This document shows, piece by piece, positions 53,513 to 61,950 of a stretch of DNA of 64,000 bases. The first letter of the stretch is position 1. Every line of letters begins with the position of its first letter. The notes under the pieces are model-generated. The model was not told the DNA's origin and did not search any database. It saw nothing but the letters and a program-made list of their open reading frames with translations. The stretch covers positions 1,798,001-1,862,000 of the forward strand of contig NZ_CP102173.1 in NCBI RefSeq assembly GCF_024584515.1, written 5' to 3'. The DNA comes from Aeromicrobium wangtongii (GTDB lineage Bacteria > Actinomycetota > Actinomycetes > Propionibacteriales > Nocardioidaceae). Position numbers and translations under genes: made by a program.

Positions 53513-56194
53513 ATGGCCCTTGGCGCAGCGCAGGACGACGCGCAGACCTTCCACGACCTGACCGCCCACGAGACGGTGCTCCAGCTGGGCACTGATCACC
53601 TCACGGGGCTCAGCGGCCAGGAGGCCGAGCGCCGGCTCGGGGTCCAAGGCCCCAACAGCCTGCCGGCGGAGCGCGGCGAGGGCCCGGTCCGTCGATTTGC
53701 GCGCCAGCTGAACAGTCCGCTGATCTACGTGCTGATCGCCTCGGGGATCATCACGCTGCTGCTGGGGGAGAAGGTCGACAGCACGGTCATCTTCGCGGTC
53801 GTGCTGGTCAACGCCGTCGTCGGATTCGTCCAGGAGTCGAAGGCCGAATCCGCACTCGAGGCGCTGCGCTCGATGGTCCACACCGACGCCACGGTGATCC
53901 GCGACGGCGTCCAGCGCAGCATCCCGTCCGAGGAGATCGTCCCGGGCGATCTGGTGCTCCTCGAGGCCGGTGACCGGGTGCCGGCCGATCTGCGGCTGAT
54001 CGAGGAGAACCAGCTCAGGACCGACGAGTCGGCACTGACGGGGGAGTCGCTGCCGGTCGAGAAGAACCACCACCTGCTCGCTGCCGGCGCGGTGATCGCC
54101 GACCGGGTCAACATGGGCTACTCCGGCACCCTGGTGACCAACGGGTCCGGGCGCGGCATCGCCGTCGCGACCGGCACGCACACCGAGATCGGCAAGATCC
54201 ACGGCCTGGTCGGCAGTGCCGACGCGGTGGAGACCCCCCTGACCCGCAAGCTGTCGAAGTTCAGCATGCAGCTGACGATCCTCATCCTGGGTCTGGCGGT
54301 CCTTGCCTTCATCGTCGGGGTGGCTCGCGGCGAATCGGCATCCGACATGTTCGTCGCGGTCGTGGCGCTGGCTGTCGGTGCCATCCCCGAGGGACTGCCG
54401 GCCGCCGTCGCGATCACCCTGGCCATCGGCGTCTCACGGATGGCGCAGCGGCGCGCGGTCATCCGCCGTCTGCCGGTCGTGGAGACGCTGGGCAGTGCGA
54501 CGGTGATCTGCTCGGACAAGACCGGCACGCTGACCGAGAACCGCATGACCGTCCAGGGCATCTGGACTGCCGACGGCACGCTCGCGCAGATCGGTGACGG
54601 GGTCGACTCGCTCGGGCCCGACCCGACCGGCGCCGCCCGCTGCTGCCTCGTGGTGGGGGCCAACTGCAACGATGCATGGCTGGGTGAGGCCGGCGAGACG
54701 CTGGGCGATCCCACAGAGACGGCGATGCTGGTCGTGGCGCAGCAGCACGGCGTCATACCGCGAGGGCTCGAACGGGTGGCAGCGCTGCCGTTCAGCTCCG
54801 AGCGCCAGTACATGGCCACGGTCCACGTCGATCCGAGCACAGGGGGCCAGCTCCTGATGGTCAAGGGAGCCGTCGAGCGGGTGCTGGAGGTCAGCGCCTG
54901 GCAGATGACCGCCTCGGGAACGACCGAGGCGATCGACCCGACAGCCGTGCACGAAGCGGCCGAGGACCTTGCCCGCCAGGGCATGCGGGTGCTCGCCACG
55001 GCCGTGCAGCGCGATCCCGACGACGACGTGATCGACCGCCTGATGGCCGGAGACGCGGGCGGGATGATCTTCACCGGCCTCCAGGCGATGATCGACCCCC
55101 CGCGGTCGACGGCCGCCGACGCGGTCGCGTCCTGCCATGCTGCGGGCCTGTCGGTGAAGATGATCACCGGTGACCACGCCACGACAGCCGCGGCGATCGC
55201 CCGGCGCATCGGGATCCTGCCCCCGTCCGAGGACGGCGGCGTCCTGGTCGGCAACGAGCTGGAGCGCATCGACGACACCGACCTGCCTGATGCGGCCGAG
55301 CGGACGTCGGTGTTCGCCCGGGTCACCCCGGACCAGAAGCTGCGCCTCGTCCGGGCGCTGCAGTCGCGCGATCATGTCGTCGCGATGACCGGTGACGGCG
55401 TCAACGACGCCCCTGCCCTCAAGCAGGCCGACATCGGCGTCGCGATGGGGGTCGTCGGCACCGAGGCGGCCAAGGACGCGGCCGACATGGTGCTGACCGA
55501 CGACGACTTCGCCACGATCGAGGCTGCCGTCGAGGAGGGCCGCGGCGTCTTCGACAACCTGACCAAGTTCATCGTCTGGACCCTCCCGACCAACCTGGGT
55601 GAGGGGCTGGTCATCCTGGTGGCGATCCTGCTCGCGGCGGAGCTGCCGATCCTGCCCACCCAGATCCTGTGGATCAACATGACGACCGCGGTCGCCCTCG
55701 GTCTGACGCTGGCGTGGGAGCCGAAGGAACCCGGGATCATGGAGCGTCCGCCACGCAACCCCCACGACCCCATCGTGAGCCGTCCCATGGTGGTGCGGAC
55801 GGCGCTCGTCTCGGCGCTGCTGCTGGTCGGCTCGTGGTGGGTCTTCCGGGCAGAGGTCGACGGCGGTTCCTCGCTCGAGGCGAGCCGGACGGCTGCGGTC
55901 AACGTGTTCGTGATGGTCGAGGCGTTCTACCTGTTCATCTGTCGTTCCCTGACCCGGCCCAGCTGGCGGGTGGGGCTGCTGAGCAATCCGTACCTGGTGG
56001 TCGGGGTCACCCTGCAGGCCATCGGGCAGCTGGCGCTGACGTACCTTCCCGCCATGAACACGTTGTTCCAGACCGCCCCGATCGGTTGGGACAGCTGGTT
56101 GAGGATCGTGCTGGTCGCGATCGCCATGTCCTTGGTCGTGGCGATCCACAAGTACCTGGCGAACGGACGCCGGTCCGGCGGTCAGACCGTGTAG
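53513..56194 (+). CDS. P-type cation ATPase (Ca2+/PMR1-like, CtpF-like)
   Basis: An 893-residue ATPase with ten TM helices. It has the A-domain LTGESLPVEK, the M4 motif AIPEGLPAAVAITLAIGVSRM typical of Ca2+-type pumps, the phosphorylated Asp in CSDKTGTLTENR (residue 335), the hinge MTGDGVNDAPALKQADIGVAMG and the usual N- and C-terminal cation-ATPase domains. It probably exports Ca2+, Mn2+ or other cations. Mycobacterial ctpF is a DosR target; a degenerate DosR-box-like sequence lies near 53452-53465. The stop overlaps the convergent Usp stop. Confidence 0.9.
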   Translation: MALGAAQDDAQTFHDLTAHETVLQLGTDHLTGLSGQEAERRLGVQGPNSLPAERGEGPVRRFARQLNSPLIYVLIASGIITLLLGEKVDSTVIFAVVLVNAVVGFVQESKAESALEALRSMVHTDATVIRDGVQRSIPSEEIVPGDLVLLEAGDRVPADLRLIEENQLRTDESALTGESLPVEKNHHLLAAGAVIADRVNMGYSGTLVTNGSGRGIAVATGTHTEIGKIHGLVGSADAVETPLTRKLSKFSMQLTILILGLAVLAFIVGVARGESASDMFVAVVALAVGAIPEGLPAAVAITLAIGVSRMAQRRAVIRRLPVVETLGSATVICSDKTGTLTENRMTVQGIWTADGTLAQIGDGVDSLGPDPTGAARCCLVVGANCNDAWLGEAGETLGDPTETAMLVVAQQHGVIPRGLERVAALPFSSERQYMATVHVDPSTGGQLLMVKGAVERVLEVSAWQMTASGTTEAIDPTAVHEAAEDLARQGMRVLATAVQRDPDDDVIDRLMAGDAGGMIFTGLQAMIDPPRSTAADAVASCHAAGLSVKMITGDHATTAAAIARRIGILPPSEDGGVLVGNELERIDDTDLPDAAERTSVFARVTPDQKLRLVRALQSRDHVVAMTGDGVNDAPALKQADIGVAMGVVGTEAAKDAADMVLTDDDFATIEAAVEEGRGVFDNLTKFIVWTLPTNLGEGLVILVAILLAAELPILPTQILWINMTTAVALGLTLAWEPKEPGIMERPPRNPHDPIVSRPMVVRTALVSALLLVGSWWVFRAEVDGGSSLEASRTAAVNVFVMVEAFYLFICRSLTRPSWRVGLLSNPYLVVGVTLQAIGQLALTYLPAMNTLFQTAPIGWDSWLRIVLVAIAMSLVVAIHKYLANGRRSGGQTV

Positions 56195-57030
56195 CGCGGC
56201 GGCACCACGGCGACCGGCCGGCGGCCCGACCGGGTCAGTGCGCGGGTCACCGGGGCCCGCCACCCGCGCGCCGGGCCGCCCGCGGGACGTCCGGCCACCA
56301 CGAGAGACCCCTCGCCCGCCACGTCCGTCGTCTCCTCGGCCGGGTCACGGCCCTCGGCCAGCACCGTGCTGGCGGAGACGTCGGGATATGTCTCGGCCCA
56401 GCCGGCCAGCGTCTCGGCCAGCACCAGTCGTGCCGAGTCGATGTCCTTGATGGCCTCGCGATGACTCATGACGTGCACGACGCGGACGGGCAGCGACAGC
56501 CGGTCGGCGATCTCGAAGGCGAACTGCATCGGGCCCCGCTCGGGGCCGCGCCCGTCGACCGCGACGACGATCTCGTCGACGGCGAACGACGAGATGTCGG
56601 GTGGCACCACCACGATCGGGCTGGAGGAGTGCAGGCACAGGAAGTTCGTGACCGCCTCGCCAGTGACCCGGTCCAGCCATCCGGCGTCATCGGTGCCGAC
56701 CACGACGGCCTTGGCCCCGGTGCTCTCGGCGCCGAGCACCGCCGGTGGGAAGCCGACGACCAGGTCGTACTCGACGTCGGTCACCGCCAAGGACGTGTCG
56801 AGGTGCTCCTGGGCTCCGGCCACCACCCGTCGAGCGGCGGACACAAGATTCTCCGGCAGGTCTGCCGCGGTGTGGGGACCGTACCCATAGGGATAGGGAA
56901 CCTGACATGCATGCACGACCCGCAGGCGGGTCCCGAAGCCGGCGGCCAGGCCGGCCGCGAAGTCCAGCGGGCCGGTCTCTTCGCCACGGACACCGACGAC
57001 GACGGGGCGTCCGGAGGATGAGGGGCTCAT
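56182..57030 (-). CDS. Tandem universal stress protein
   Basis: A 282-residue protein with two Usp domains. The first begins RPVVVGVRGEETGPLDFAAGLAA; the second begins EIVVAVDGRGPERGPMQFAFEIA and ends with SLVVAGRPAGGPARGWRAP...RRPVAVVPPR. The ATP motif G-2x-G-9x-G is altered. It follows the Hsp20 gene by six bases, so the two form an operon. Usp proteins are classic DosR-regulon members. Confidence 0.88.
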   Translation of the reverse strand: MSPSSSGRPVVVGVRGEETGPLDFAAGLAAGFGTRLRVVHACQVPYPYGYGPHTAADLPENLVSAARRVVAGAQEHLDTSLAVTDVEYDLVVGFPPAVLGAESTGAKAVVVGTDDAGWLDRVTGEAVTNFLCLHSSSPIVVVPPDISSFAVDEIVVAVDGRGPERGPMQFAFEIADRLSLPVRVVHVMSHREAIKDIDSARLVLAETLAGWAETYPDVSASTVLAEGRDPAEETTDVAGEGSLVVAGRPAGGPARGWRAPVTRALTRSGRRPVAVVPPRYTV

Positions 57031-57036
57031 GGAGAC

Positions 57037-57447
57037 CTACTTGGACCGCTCGATGACGATCTTCTGCGGCCCGCCCTCCGATGCCTTCAGGGGGACGCGC
57101 ACCTCCAGGATGCCGTCGGCGTAGCTGGCCTTGACGTCGTCCGCGGCGGCACGCGGGATGCGCACCTGCCGGGTGAACGAGCCGTACCGGTGCTCCTGCC
57201 GGTTCTTGTCCTTCTTCTCCTCGCGACGCTCCCCGTGAATCGTCAGGACATCGCCCTCGACGGTCACGGTGACGTCCTTGTCCGGGTCGACGCCCGGCAG
57301 CTCGGCGCGGACCACGTACTGGTCGTCCTCCGTGTAGTCCTCCACCGGCACCGAGGGGGCGACGCCGACGTGGCGCATCTCGGTCTCGAACCAGTCCACC
57401 AGGTCGGTGAAGGGTCCCTGCGAACGCCTGACGATGCCTTGGGCCAT
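57037..57447 (-). CDS. Small heat-shock protein (Hsp20/alpha-crystallin)
   Basis: A 136-residue chaperone with a short N-terminal arm (RRSQGPFTDLVDWFETEMRH) and an alpha-crystallin domain (about 35-130) containing YVVRAELPGVDPDKDVTVTVEGDVLTIHGERRE and the end motif GILEVRVPL. It is like mycobacterial HspX/Acr in size and layout. It prevents aggregation in the cytosol. ATG 57447 follows AGGAG. It is first of an operon with a Usp; a perfect DosR-box-like motif lies 103 bases upstream. Confidence 0.92.
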   Translation of the reverse strand: MAQGIVRRSQGPFTDLVDWFETEMRHVGVAPSVPVEDYTEDDQYVVRAELPGVDPDKDVTVTVEGDVLTIHGERREEKKDKNRQEHRYGSFTRQVRIPRAAADDVKASYADGILEVRVPLKASEGGPQKIVIERSK

Positions 57448-57549
57448 GGGAGTCTCCTGATGTCGGGTGTGAAGGGGCGCGGCGCGGCCCCGCACCCGAC
57501 GATTCCACCCGGGCCGGCGTTCAACACCGGACCCAGGTCCTCTCGATCA

Positions 57550-57563
57550 GGGACCGCCGGCCC
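57550..57563. promoter_or_regulatory. DosR-box-like site upstream of hsp20
   Basis: GGGAC-CGCC-GGCCC is a perfect match to GGGNC-N4-GNCCC, 103 bases before hsp20. Confidence 0.5.
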
Positions 57564-57716
57564 TGTGTCGCTCCGCACCACCGCTGCCCAGGACCGCCCC
57601 GACGGCTCGGAGGGGAGACGAGCGGGGCGGTCGAGGAGCACGGGGAAGGCTGCAGACGGAGCCTGCGGCATCCTCGGCTCGATCTCACGGTGCCATCCGG
57701 GTTCCGGTGGCCGAAA

Positions 57717-57788
57717 GGGACGAAGGACATCGAAGGCCGTCACCGTCGGTCCGATCCGATGGGCCGTGGAAACCGGGCCCTTCGTCCC
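57717..57788. promoter_or_regulatory. DosR-box-like sites upstream of the DosR-like gene
   Basis: A half-conserved site GGGAC-GAAG-GACAT (57717-57730) is followed by the perfect site GGGCC-CTTC-GTCCC (57775-57788), whose reverse strand reads GGGAC-GAAG-GGCCC. They lie 187 or more bases upstream of the response regulator and suggest autoregulation. The rest of the 57448-57974 gap holds the hsp20 site and no gene. Confidence 0.5.
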
Positions 57789-57974
57789 TATGGCCGAGGC
57801 GTCGCCTGACCTTGGGTGTGTAGCACGCGGGTATGTCCTCGTACCCGCGCTGGTGGCCATCCTTTGTCCGCAACCGATCTGTCCGGACCGCTCCCGCACC
57901 ATGGCCCTGCGAGTGCGGAACAGCTTGCTCGATGCAACAGTCATTGCACACCGAAAGATTCGTGAAGGGGCCAC

Positions 57975-58700
57975 ATGATGATTCGGGTCTTCTTGTTGGA
58001 TGACCACGAGGTGGTGCGTGCGGGAGTCAAGAAGCTGCTCCAGCGCGACGGCGACATCGAGGTCGTTGGCGAGGCCGGGACGGCCGCGTCGGCGCTGTCG
58101 CGAATACCCGCTGTCATGCCGCACGTCGCGGTGCTGGACGGCCGTCTGCCTGACGGCAGCGGTATCGAGGTGTGCCGCATGATCCGCTCGAAGCTGCCCG
58201 AGATCGCCACCATCATCCTGACGACCTATGACGACGACGACGCGCTCTTCTCGGCCATCATGGCCGGCGCCTCCGGCTACGTCCTCAAGCACATCAGCGG
58301 CCAGGAGCTCGTCGACGCCGTACGGCACGTCGCCCGCGGCGGATCGCTCCTGGACCCGCTCGCCACGGCGAAGGTCATGGAGCGGCTGCGGGTGGGCAAC
58401 CCCGAGGAGCCCGACGAGTTCAAGCGGCTGACCCCGCAGGAGCGCCGCATCCTGGTCCTGGTCGCCGAAGGGCTGACCAACCGGCAGATCGGTGTCCGTC
58501 TCCACCTGGCCGAGAAGACGGTCAAGAACTACATGTCCAACGTCCTGGCCAAGCTCGGTTTCGAGCGTCGCACCCAGGCCGCGGTCTTCGCCAGTCGCCT
58601 GCTCGGCGAGCAGGCTCCCGGGACGTCGGTCCTCGGTGAGGGGGGCGACACGACCCTGCACGGCACGACCGGTCCGCCCTCAGGCTGGCGGAATGACTGA
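57975..58700 (+). CDS. devR: NarL-type response regulator, DosR/DevR-like
   Basis: A 241-residue response regulator. The receiver domain has the acidic pair DD (9-10), the phosphorylated Asp55 in VLDGRLPDGSGIEVCR, Thr83 and Lys105. The C-terminal LuxR-type HTH (LTPQERRILVLVAEGLTNRQIGVRLHLAEKTVKNYMSNVLAKLGFERRTQAAVFA) is very close to mycobacterial DosR, including TVKNY and ERRTQAAVFA. It is expected to bind GGGAC-type boxes, many of which are in this window. A Usp operon precedes it and the sensor kinase follows on the other strand. Confidence 0.88.
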   Translation: MMIRVFLLDDHEVVRAGVKKLLQRDGDIEVVGEAGTAASALSRIPAVMPHVAVLDGRLPDGSGIEVCRMIRSKLPEIATIILTTYDDDDALFSAIMAGASGYVLKHISGQELVDAVRHVARGGSLLDPLATAKVMERLRVGNPEEPDEFKRLTPQERRILVLVAEGLTNRQIGVRLHLAEKTVKNYMSNVLAKLGFERRTQAAVFASRLLGEQAPGTSVLGEGGDTTLHGTTGPPSGWRND

Positions 58701-59094
58701 TCGACCTGCACGACCCGGAGGCCCACCGATCATCACCGTGCTGGTCCTGGCCGACGACTTCTCGGGCGCTCTCGCGTATGCACTGGACTACGCCCTGTTC
58801 AGGCCGGCGGCCGTACGGGCCGTGCGCGTGCCCGGAGCGGCCTTGATGCACCCACCGGCCCCGATACCCATCCGTGACGTCGGCGGTAACGCAGGCGCCT
58901 CGCTGATGCGCCTCAGCACGTCGTCGGAGCGCATGGTGGCGCAGACCGGCGGCCGCGATCCCAGGGGCGTTCTGGCGCAGCTGCGACAGAGCACGCACAG
59001 CCCGTTGGTGGAGGTCGATCGAGACGGCGCGGTGGTCCGGTTCACCGACCCGTGGCACTGGTCGAGGTCCCTCCGCGGGTCGGCGGCGGGCTGA
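58693..59094 (+). CDS. Small hypothetical protein overlapping the response regulator end
   Basis: A 133-residue protein whose ATG lies inside the response-regulator stop region (8-base overlap). It has ITVLVLADDFSGALAYALDYALFRPAAVRAVRVPG, weakly like the start of a universal stress protein, then HPPAPIPIRDVGGNAGASLMRL and a charged end. I do not recognise a family. It may be co-translated with the regulator. Confidence 0.5.
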   Translation: MTDRPARPGGPPIITVLVLADDFSGALAYALDYALFRPAAVRAVRVPGAALMHPPAPIPIRDVGGNAGASLMRLSTSSERMVAQTGGRDPRGVLAQLRQSTHSPLVEVDRDGAVVRFTDPWHWSRSLRGSAAG

Positions 59095-59109
59095 CGGGAG
59101 CGGGTCGGG

Positions 59110-60774
59110 TCACAGCGGGACGGACCACGTCAGCTTCGTGCCCCCGGCGGGTGGCCCATGCAGCTTGAACGTGCCGCCCCGCGACTCGGCGCGACGGCGC
59201 AAGTTGAGCAGGCCGCTGACCTCCGCGGCCTCGCCGGGTCCCCGACCGTCGTCGGTGACCTCGACGTTCACGGTGCCATCCATGGCAGTGACGGCGACGT
59301 CGACCTTCGACGCCTCGGCATGCTTGACCACGTTGATGAGGCCCTCAGTGACGACGGCCGCGACGTCGTCACGGCATGTCCCGGTGATCAACGTGTCGAC
59401 GGGCCCGGACAGCACCAGCTGGGTCGTGCCTGGTGACGCGCCGGTCACATGATCGACGATCTGCAGGATGCGGGTGCGCAGATTGACCGCGCCCGGGCGC
59501 GGCTCACGCCGCAGCTCGAAGATGCTCTGCCGGATCTGCGTGATCGTGCTGTCGATCGAGTCGATCTCGGACCCGATGCGTGCCGCGGCGTCCGCTGGGA
59601 CCATCGCCGCGATCTCCTCGAGGTTCAACCCGGTGGCGAACAGGCTCTGGATGACGTGGTCGTGCAGGTCCCTGGCGATCCGCCCGCGATCCTCGAGCAC
59701 GGCGACCCGCTGGCGGGTCTGCAGCAGCTCCCGGCGCCGGGACATCTCGTTGATGAGTGCCGCGAACTCCACGCCCATCTCGATGTCCTGTGCGTCGAAG
59801 AACTCCTTGCCGGCATCGCGGCAGACGACGAGCGCTCCGACTGCTGCACCGTGGCGCGGATAGGTCACGATCATGGTGGGCCCGGACAGCGCCGGCACGG
59901 CGAGCCCGCCGGGCTCCGGCGGGACGAGCCGGTCCAGGAGGACCGGCACACCCGCGGTGACGACGGCTGCCAGGGCGGCTGCGTCCAGCGGGAAGGAGAC
60001 GTCGCTGAGGTCCTCGGTGGCGCTGCCGGCGGCACGTTCCACGATCACTTCACCGGTCGCAGCGATCTTGGCCAGGAAGGCCAGATCGGCGGAGGACTGC
60101 TGGCGGACCTCCTCCACGATGCGGCACAGATTTCCCTCGTCGTCGATCTCGATGGGTCGCCTGGCCAGGTCGGCGAGCGCGGCCGACCACTTCGCCCGGC
60201 GGTTGGAGGCGTCGAGCTGACGGGCGTTCTGGAGCGCGATCCCAGCAGTCGCCGCCAGCGCCTCGGCCATCTCCTCGTCGGCGTCCGAGAACGCCCCGCG
60301 CTCGCTGTCGGCGATCAGGAGCGTGCCGTAGAAGACGTCCTGCACGCGGATCGGCACGCCCAGGAAGCTCTTCCACGGATGGTGCGCCGGAAATCCGACG
60401 GATCCGTCCGGGTCCCCCTCAGCGGCATCCAGCCGGAGGGTGTCGATCAGGGCCCCCAACAGGTCCTTGCCTTGCGGCATCGTGCCCATCAGCTCCACAC
60501 CGTCGTCGTCCATCCCGGTGTGGATCAGCGCCTTGATCCGGTGCTCGTCGTCCAGGATGCCGATCGCGGCGTATCGCGCTTCCAACAGCTCCTTGCCGAG
60601 CTCGGCGATGGTCTGCAGGATCCTGGGCGTGTCCAAGTTGTCGGTCAGCTCGTGGTGGATGCGGATCAGATCTCTCAACCTGGCTTGGGAGTAGGCGCGA
60701 GTCGTCTGATCCGTGATCTCGGTCGAGGCAGGCCTCGTGCGCGGCCCCGACCCGCTTGAGTGCAACTCGTCCAT
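59110..60774 (-). CDS. devS: GAF-GAF sensor histidine kinase, DevS/DosT-like
   Basis: A 554-residue cytosolic kinase. GAF 1 is at about residues 55-205, GAF 2 at about 225-370, HisKA_3 at about 375-440 (RIARDLHDHVIQSLFATGL with the phosphorylated His) and the HATPase at the C-terminus (NVVKHAEASKV, DDGRGPG). GAF 1 keeps FPAHHPWKSFLGVPIRVQDVFYGTL, the region that in DevS/DosT carries the heme; a heme-bound O2/redox sensor is therefore plausible. ATG 60774 has AGGAG seven bases upstream. It is convergent with the DosR-like gene and is its presumed partner. Confidence 0.85.
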   Translation of the reverse strand: MDELHSSGSGPRTRPASTEITDQTTRAYSQARLRDLIRIHHELTDNLDTPRILQTIAELGKELLEARYAAIGILDDEHRIKALIHTGMDDDGVELMGTMPQGKDLLGALIDTLRLDAAEGDPDGSVGFPAHHPWKSFLGVPIRVQDVFYGTLLIADSERGAFSDADEEMAEALAATAGIALQNARQLDASNRRAKWSAALADLARRPIEIDDEGNLCRIVEEVRQQSSADLAFLAKIAATGEVIVERAAGSATEDLSDVSFPLDAAALAAVVTAGVPVLLDRLVPPEPGGLAVPALSGPTMIVTYPRHGAAVGALVVCRDAGKEFFDAQDIEMGVEFAALINEMSRRRELLQTRQRVAVLEDRGRIARDLHDHVIQSLFATGLNLEEIAAMVPADAAARIGSEIDSIDSTITQIRQSIFELRREPRPGAVNLRTRILQIVDHVTGASPGTTQLVLSGPVDTLITGTCRDDVAAVVTEGLINVVKHAEASKVDVAVTAMDGTVNVEVTDDGRGPGEAAEVSGLLNLRRRAESRGGTFKLHGPPAGGTKLTWSVPL

Positions 60775-60788
60775 GATCGTGCTCCTGT

Positions 60789-61109
60789 CTAACACGTGCC
60801 TCTCACGTTACGCCGGAACCTCGGAGACGGCCTGCTGTAGCAGGCGGCCACAATCTGAGGAGGGCGAACGGCTGTCCGTGCGCCGCAACTCGCGGGGAGG
60901 CCGCCCCGTTGCCTCCGGGCGGGCGGGTAGCTGAGCGGCTCCGCCTTCTCGTGCCAGATGCCGTCCGGCGCGATGGTGAGCCGGGTGACGACGAAGCGGT
61001 CGGCGGCGAGCGAGCTGGCGACGGAGTTGGCCGATGCTGGACCGGCCCGGCCGTCCCTGCCGCGCCCCCCGCTGATCACGGCGACACGTAGGGGTCGCTT
61101 GGTGGGCAT
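60789..61109 (-). pseudogene. Truncated D-alanine-D-alanine ligase (N-terminus)
   Basis: A normal-looking start (GGAG seven bases before ATG 61109) opens PLRVAVISGGRGRDGRAGPA, then SANSVASSLAADRFVVTRLTIAPDGIWHEKAEPL. This matches the first 55 residues of D-Ala-D-Ala ligases (usual RVAVVFGGRSSEHEVS, then SVLEAL and ITKDGRW). After residue 58 the frame becomes unrelated, Arg-rich sequence and ends; the ATP-grasp domains are missing. It is the 5' stub of a deleted ligase gene. Confidence 0.55.
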
Positions 61110-61147
61110 CCGATGCTCCTCGGGACGGCGGGGCGAGGCTCTTTAGG

Positions 61148-61216
61148 AAGGACAGTAGAAGAAAGACTGTCCTTTCGGATCCACCTGAGGTACCGCCTCG
61201 CGGCCCTCAGGTACCG
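61148..61216. promoter_or_regulatory. Two inverted repeats between ligase stub and response regulator
   Basis: AAGGACAGT-N9-ACTGTCCTT (61148-61174) is a perfect 9-base inverted repeat, and ACCTGAGG/CCTCAGGT (61183-61190 and 61205-61212) is a second. GGTACCG also occurs twice, 21 bases apart. Together they look like a regulator-binding region for the lost ligase or the adjacent two-component genes. Confidence 0.4.
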
Positions 61217-61274
61217 GTCCGATCGATCCTGTGGTGCACCGTCCGGCACGCGACCAGCGTAGGGCGATGTTCGC

Positions 61275-61946
61275 TCAGACGGTGCTGGTTATCCCGTGAT
61301 CGTGGGAGAAGACCACGATCTGCACGCGGTCGCGCAAGCCGAGCTTGCGCAGGATCCCGCCCACGTGCGTCTTCACAGTTGACTCACTCGACAAGATCTC
61401 CTCCGCGATCTCGGCATTGCTGAGTCCGCGGGCCACGGCGCCGAACACCTCAAGCTCCCGATCGGTGAGCTCGTGGTATCCATCGGGGAGCACACGCGGC
61501 TCCGCGAAGGTCGCCGACATCAGCGTCGTGAGGTCTGTGGGGGAGAGCACCGCATTGCCCGCATGGACCGTGCGAATGGCCTGGCACAGCATCTCCGGGG
61601 TGACGTACTTGAGCAGGAAGCCGCTCGCACCGTGCCGGATCGCCGTGGCAGCACGCTCATCGAGGTTGAACGTCGTCAGGATGACGACGCGGACGATCCT
61701 GTCGCGATGGCTGACCCGATCCGGCGAGAAGATCAACTGGGTGGCCTCCACTCCGTCCATGTGGGGCATCCGGTTGTCCATGAGGACGATGTCCGGTGAC
61801 TGCTCATCGACCAGCAGCACCGCCTCGGCACCGTCGGCCGCCTGCCCGACGACCTGCATGTCCGGCTGCGCGTCGACGATGGCAGCGATCCCGGCGCGGA
61901 ACAGGTCCTGGTCGTCCGCCAGGACGACGCGGATCGAGCTGGTCAT
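61275..61946 (-). CDS. NarL/LuxR-type response regulator
   Basis: A 223-residue regulator with the phosphorylated Asp57 in DIVLMDNRMPHMDGVEAT and the LuxR HTH LTDRELEVFGAVARGLSNAEIAEEILSSESTVKTHVGGILRKLGLRDRVQ. It belongs with the sensor kinase directly upstream (four bases between). The longer frame before ATG 61946 lies inside the kinase gene. Its target genes are unknown. Confidence 0.9.
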   Translation of the reverse strand: MTSSIRVVLADDQDLFRAGIAAIVDAQPDMQVVGQAADGAEAVLLVDEQSPDIVLMDNRMPHMDGVEATQLIFSPDRVSHRDRIVRVVILTTFNLDERAATAIRHGASGFLLKYVTPEMLCQAIRTVHAGNAVLSPTDLTTLMSATFAEPRVLPDGYHELTDRELEVFGAVARGLSNAEIAEEILSSESTVKTHVGGILRKLGLRDRVQIVVFSHDHGITSTV

Positions 61947-61950
61947 GCCG

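Noticed and set aside
57775..57788. Counting every GGGNC-N4-GNCCC match as a regulator site
   Set aside because: In such GC-rich DNA the 8-base pattern is expected many times by chance, including in coding sequence, so only those upstream of starts with shared centre or spacing were listed.
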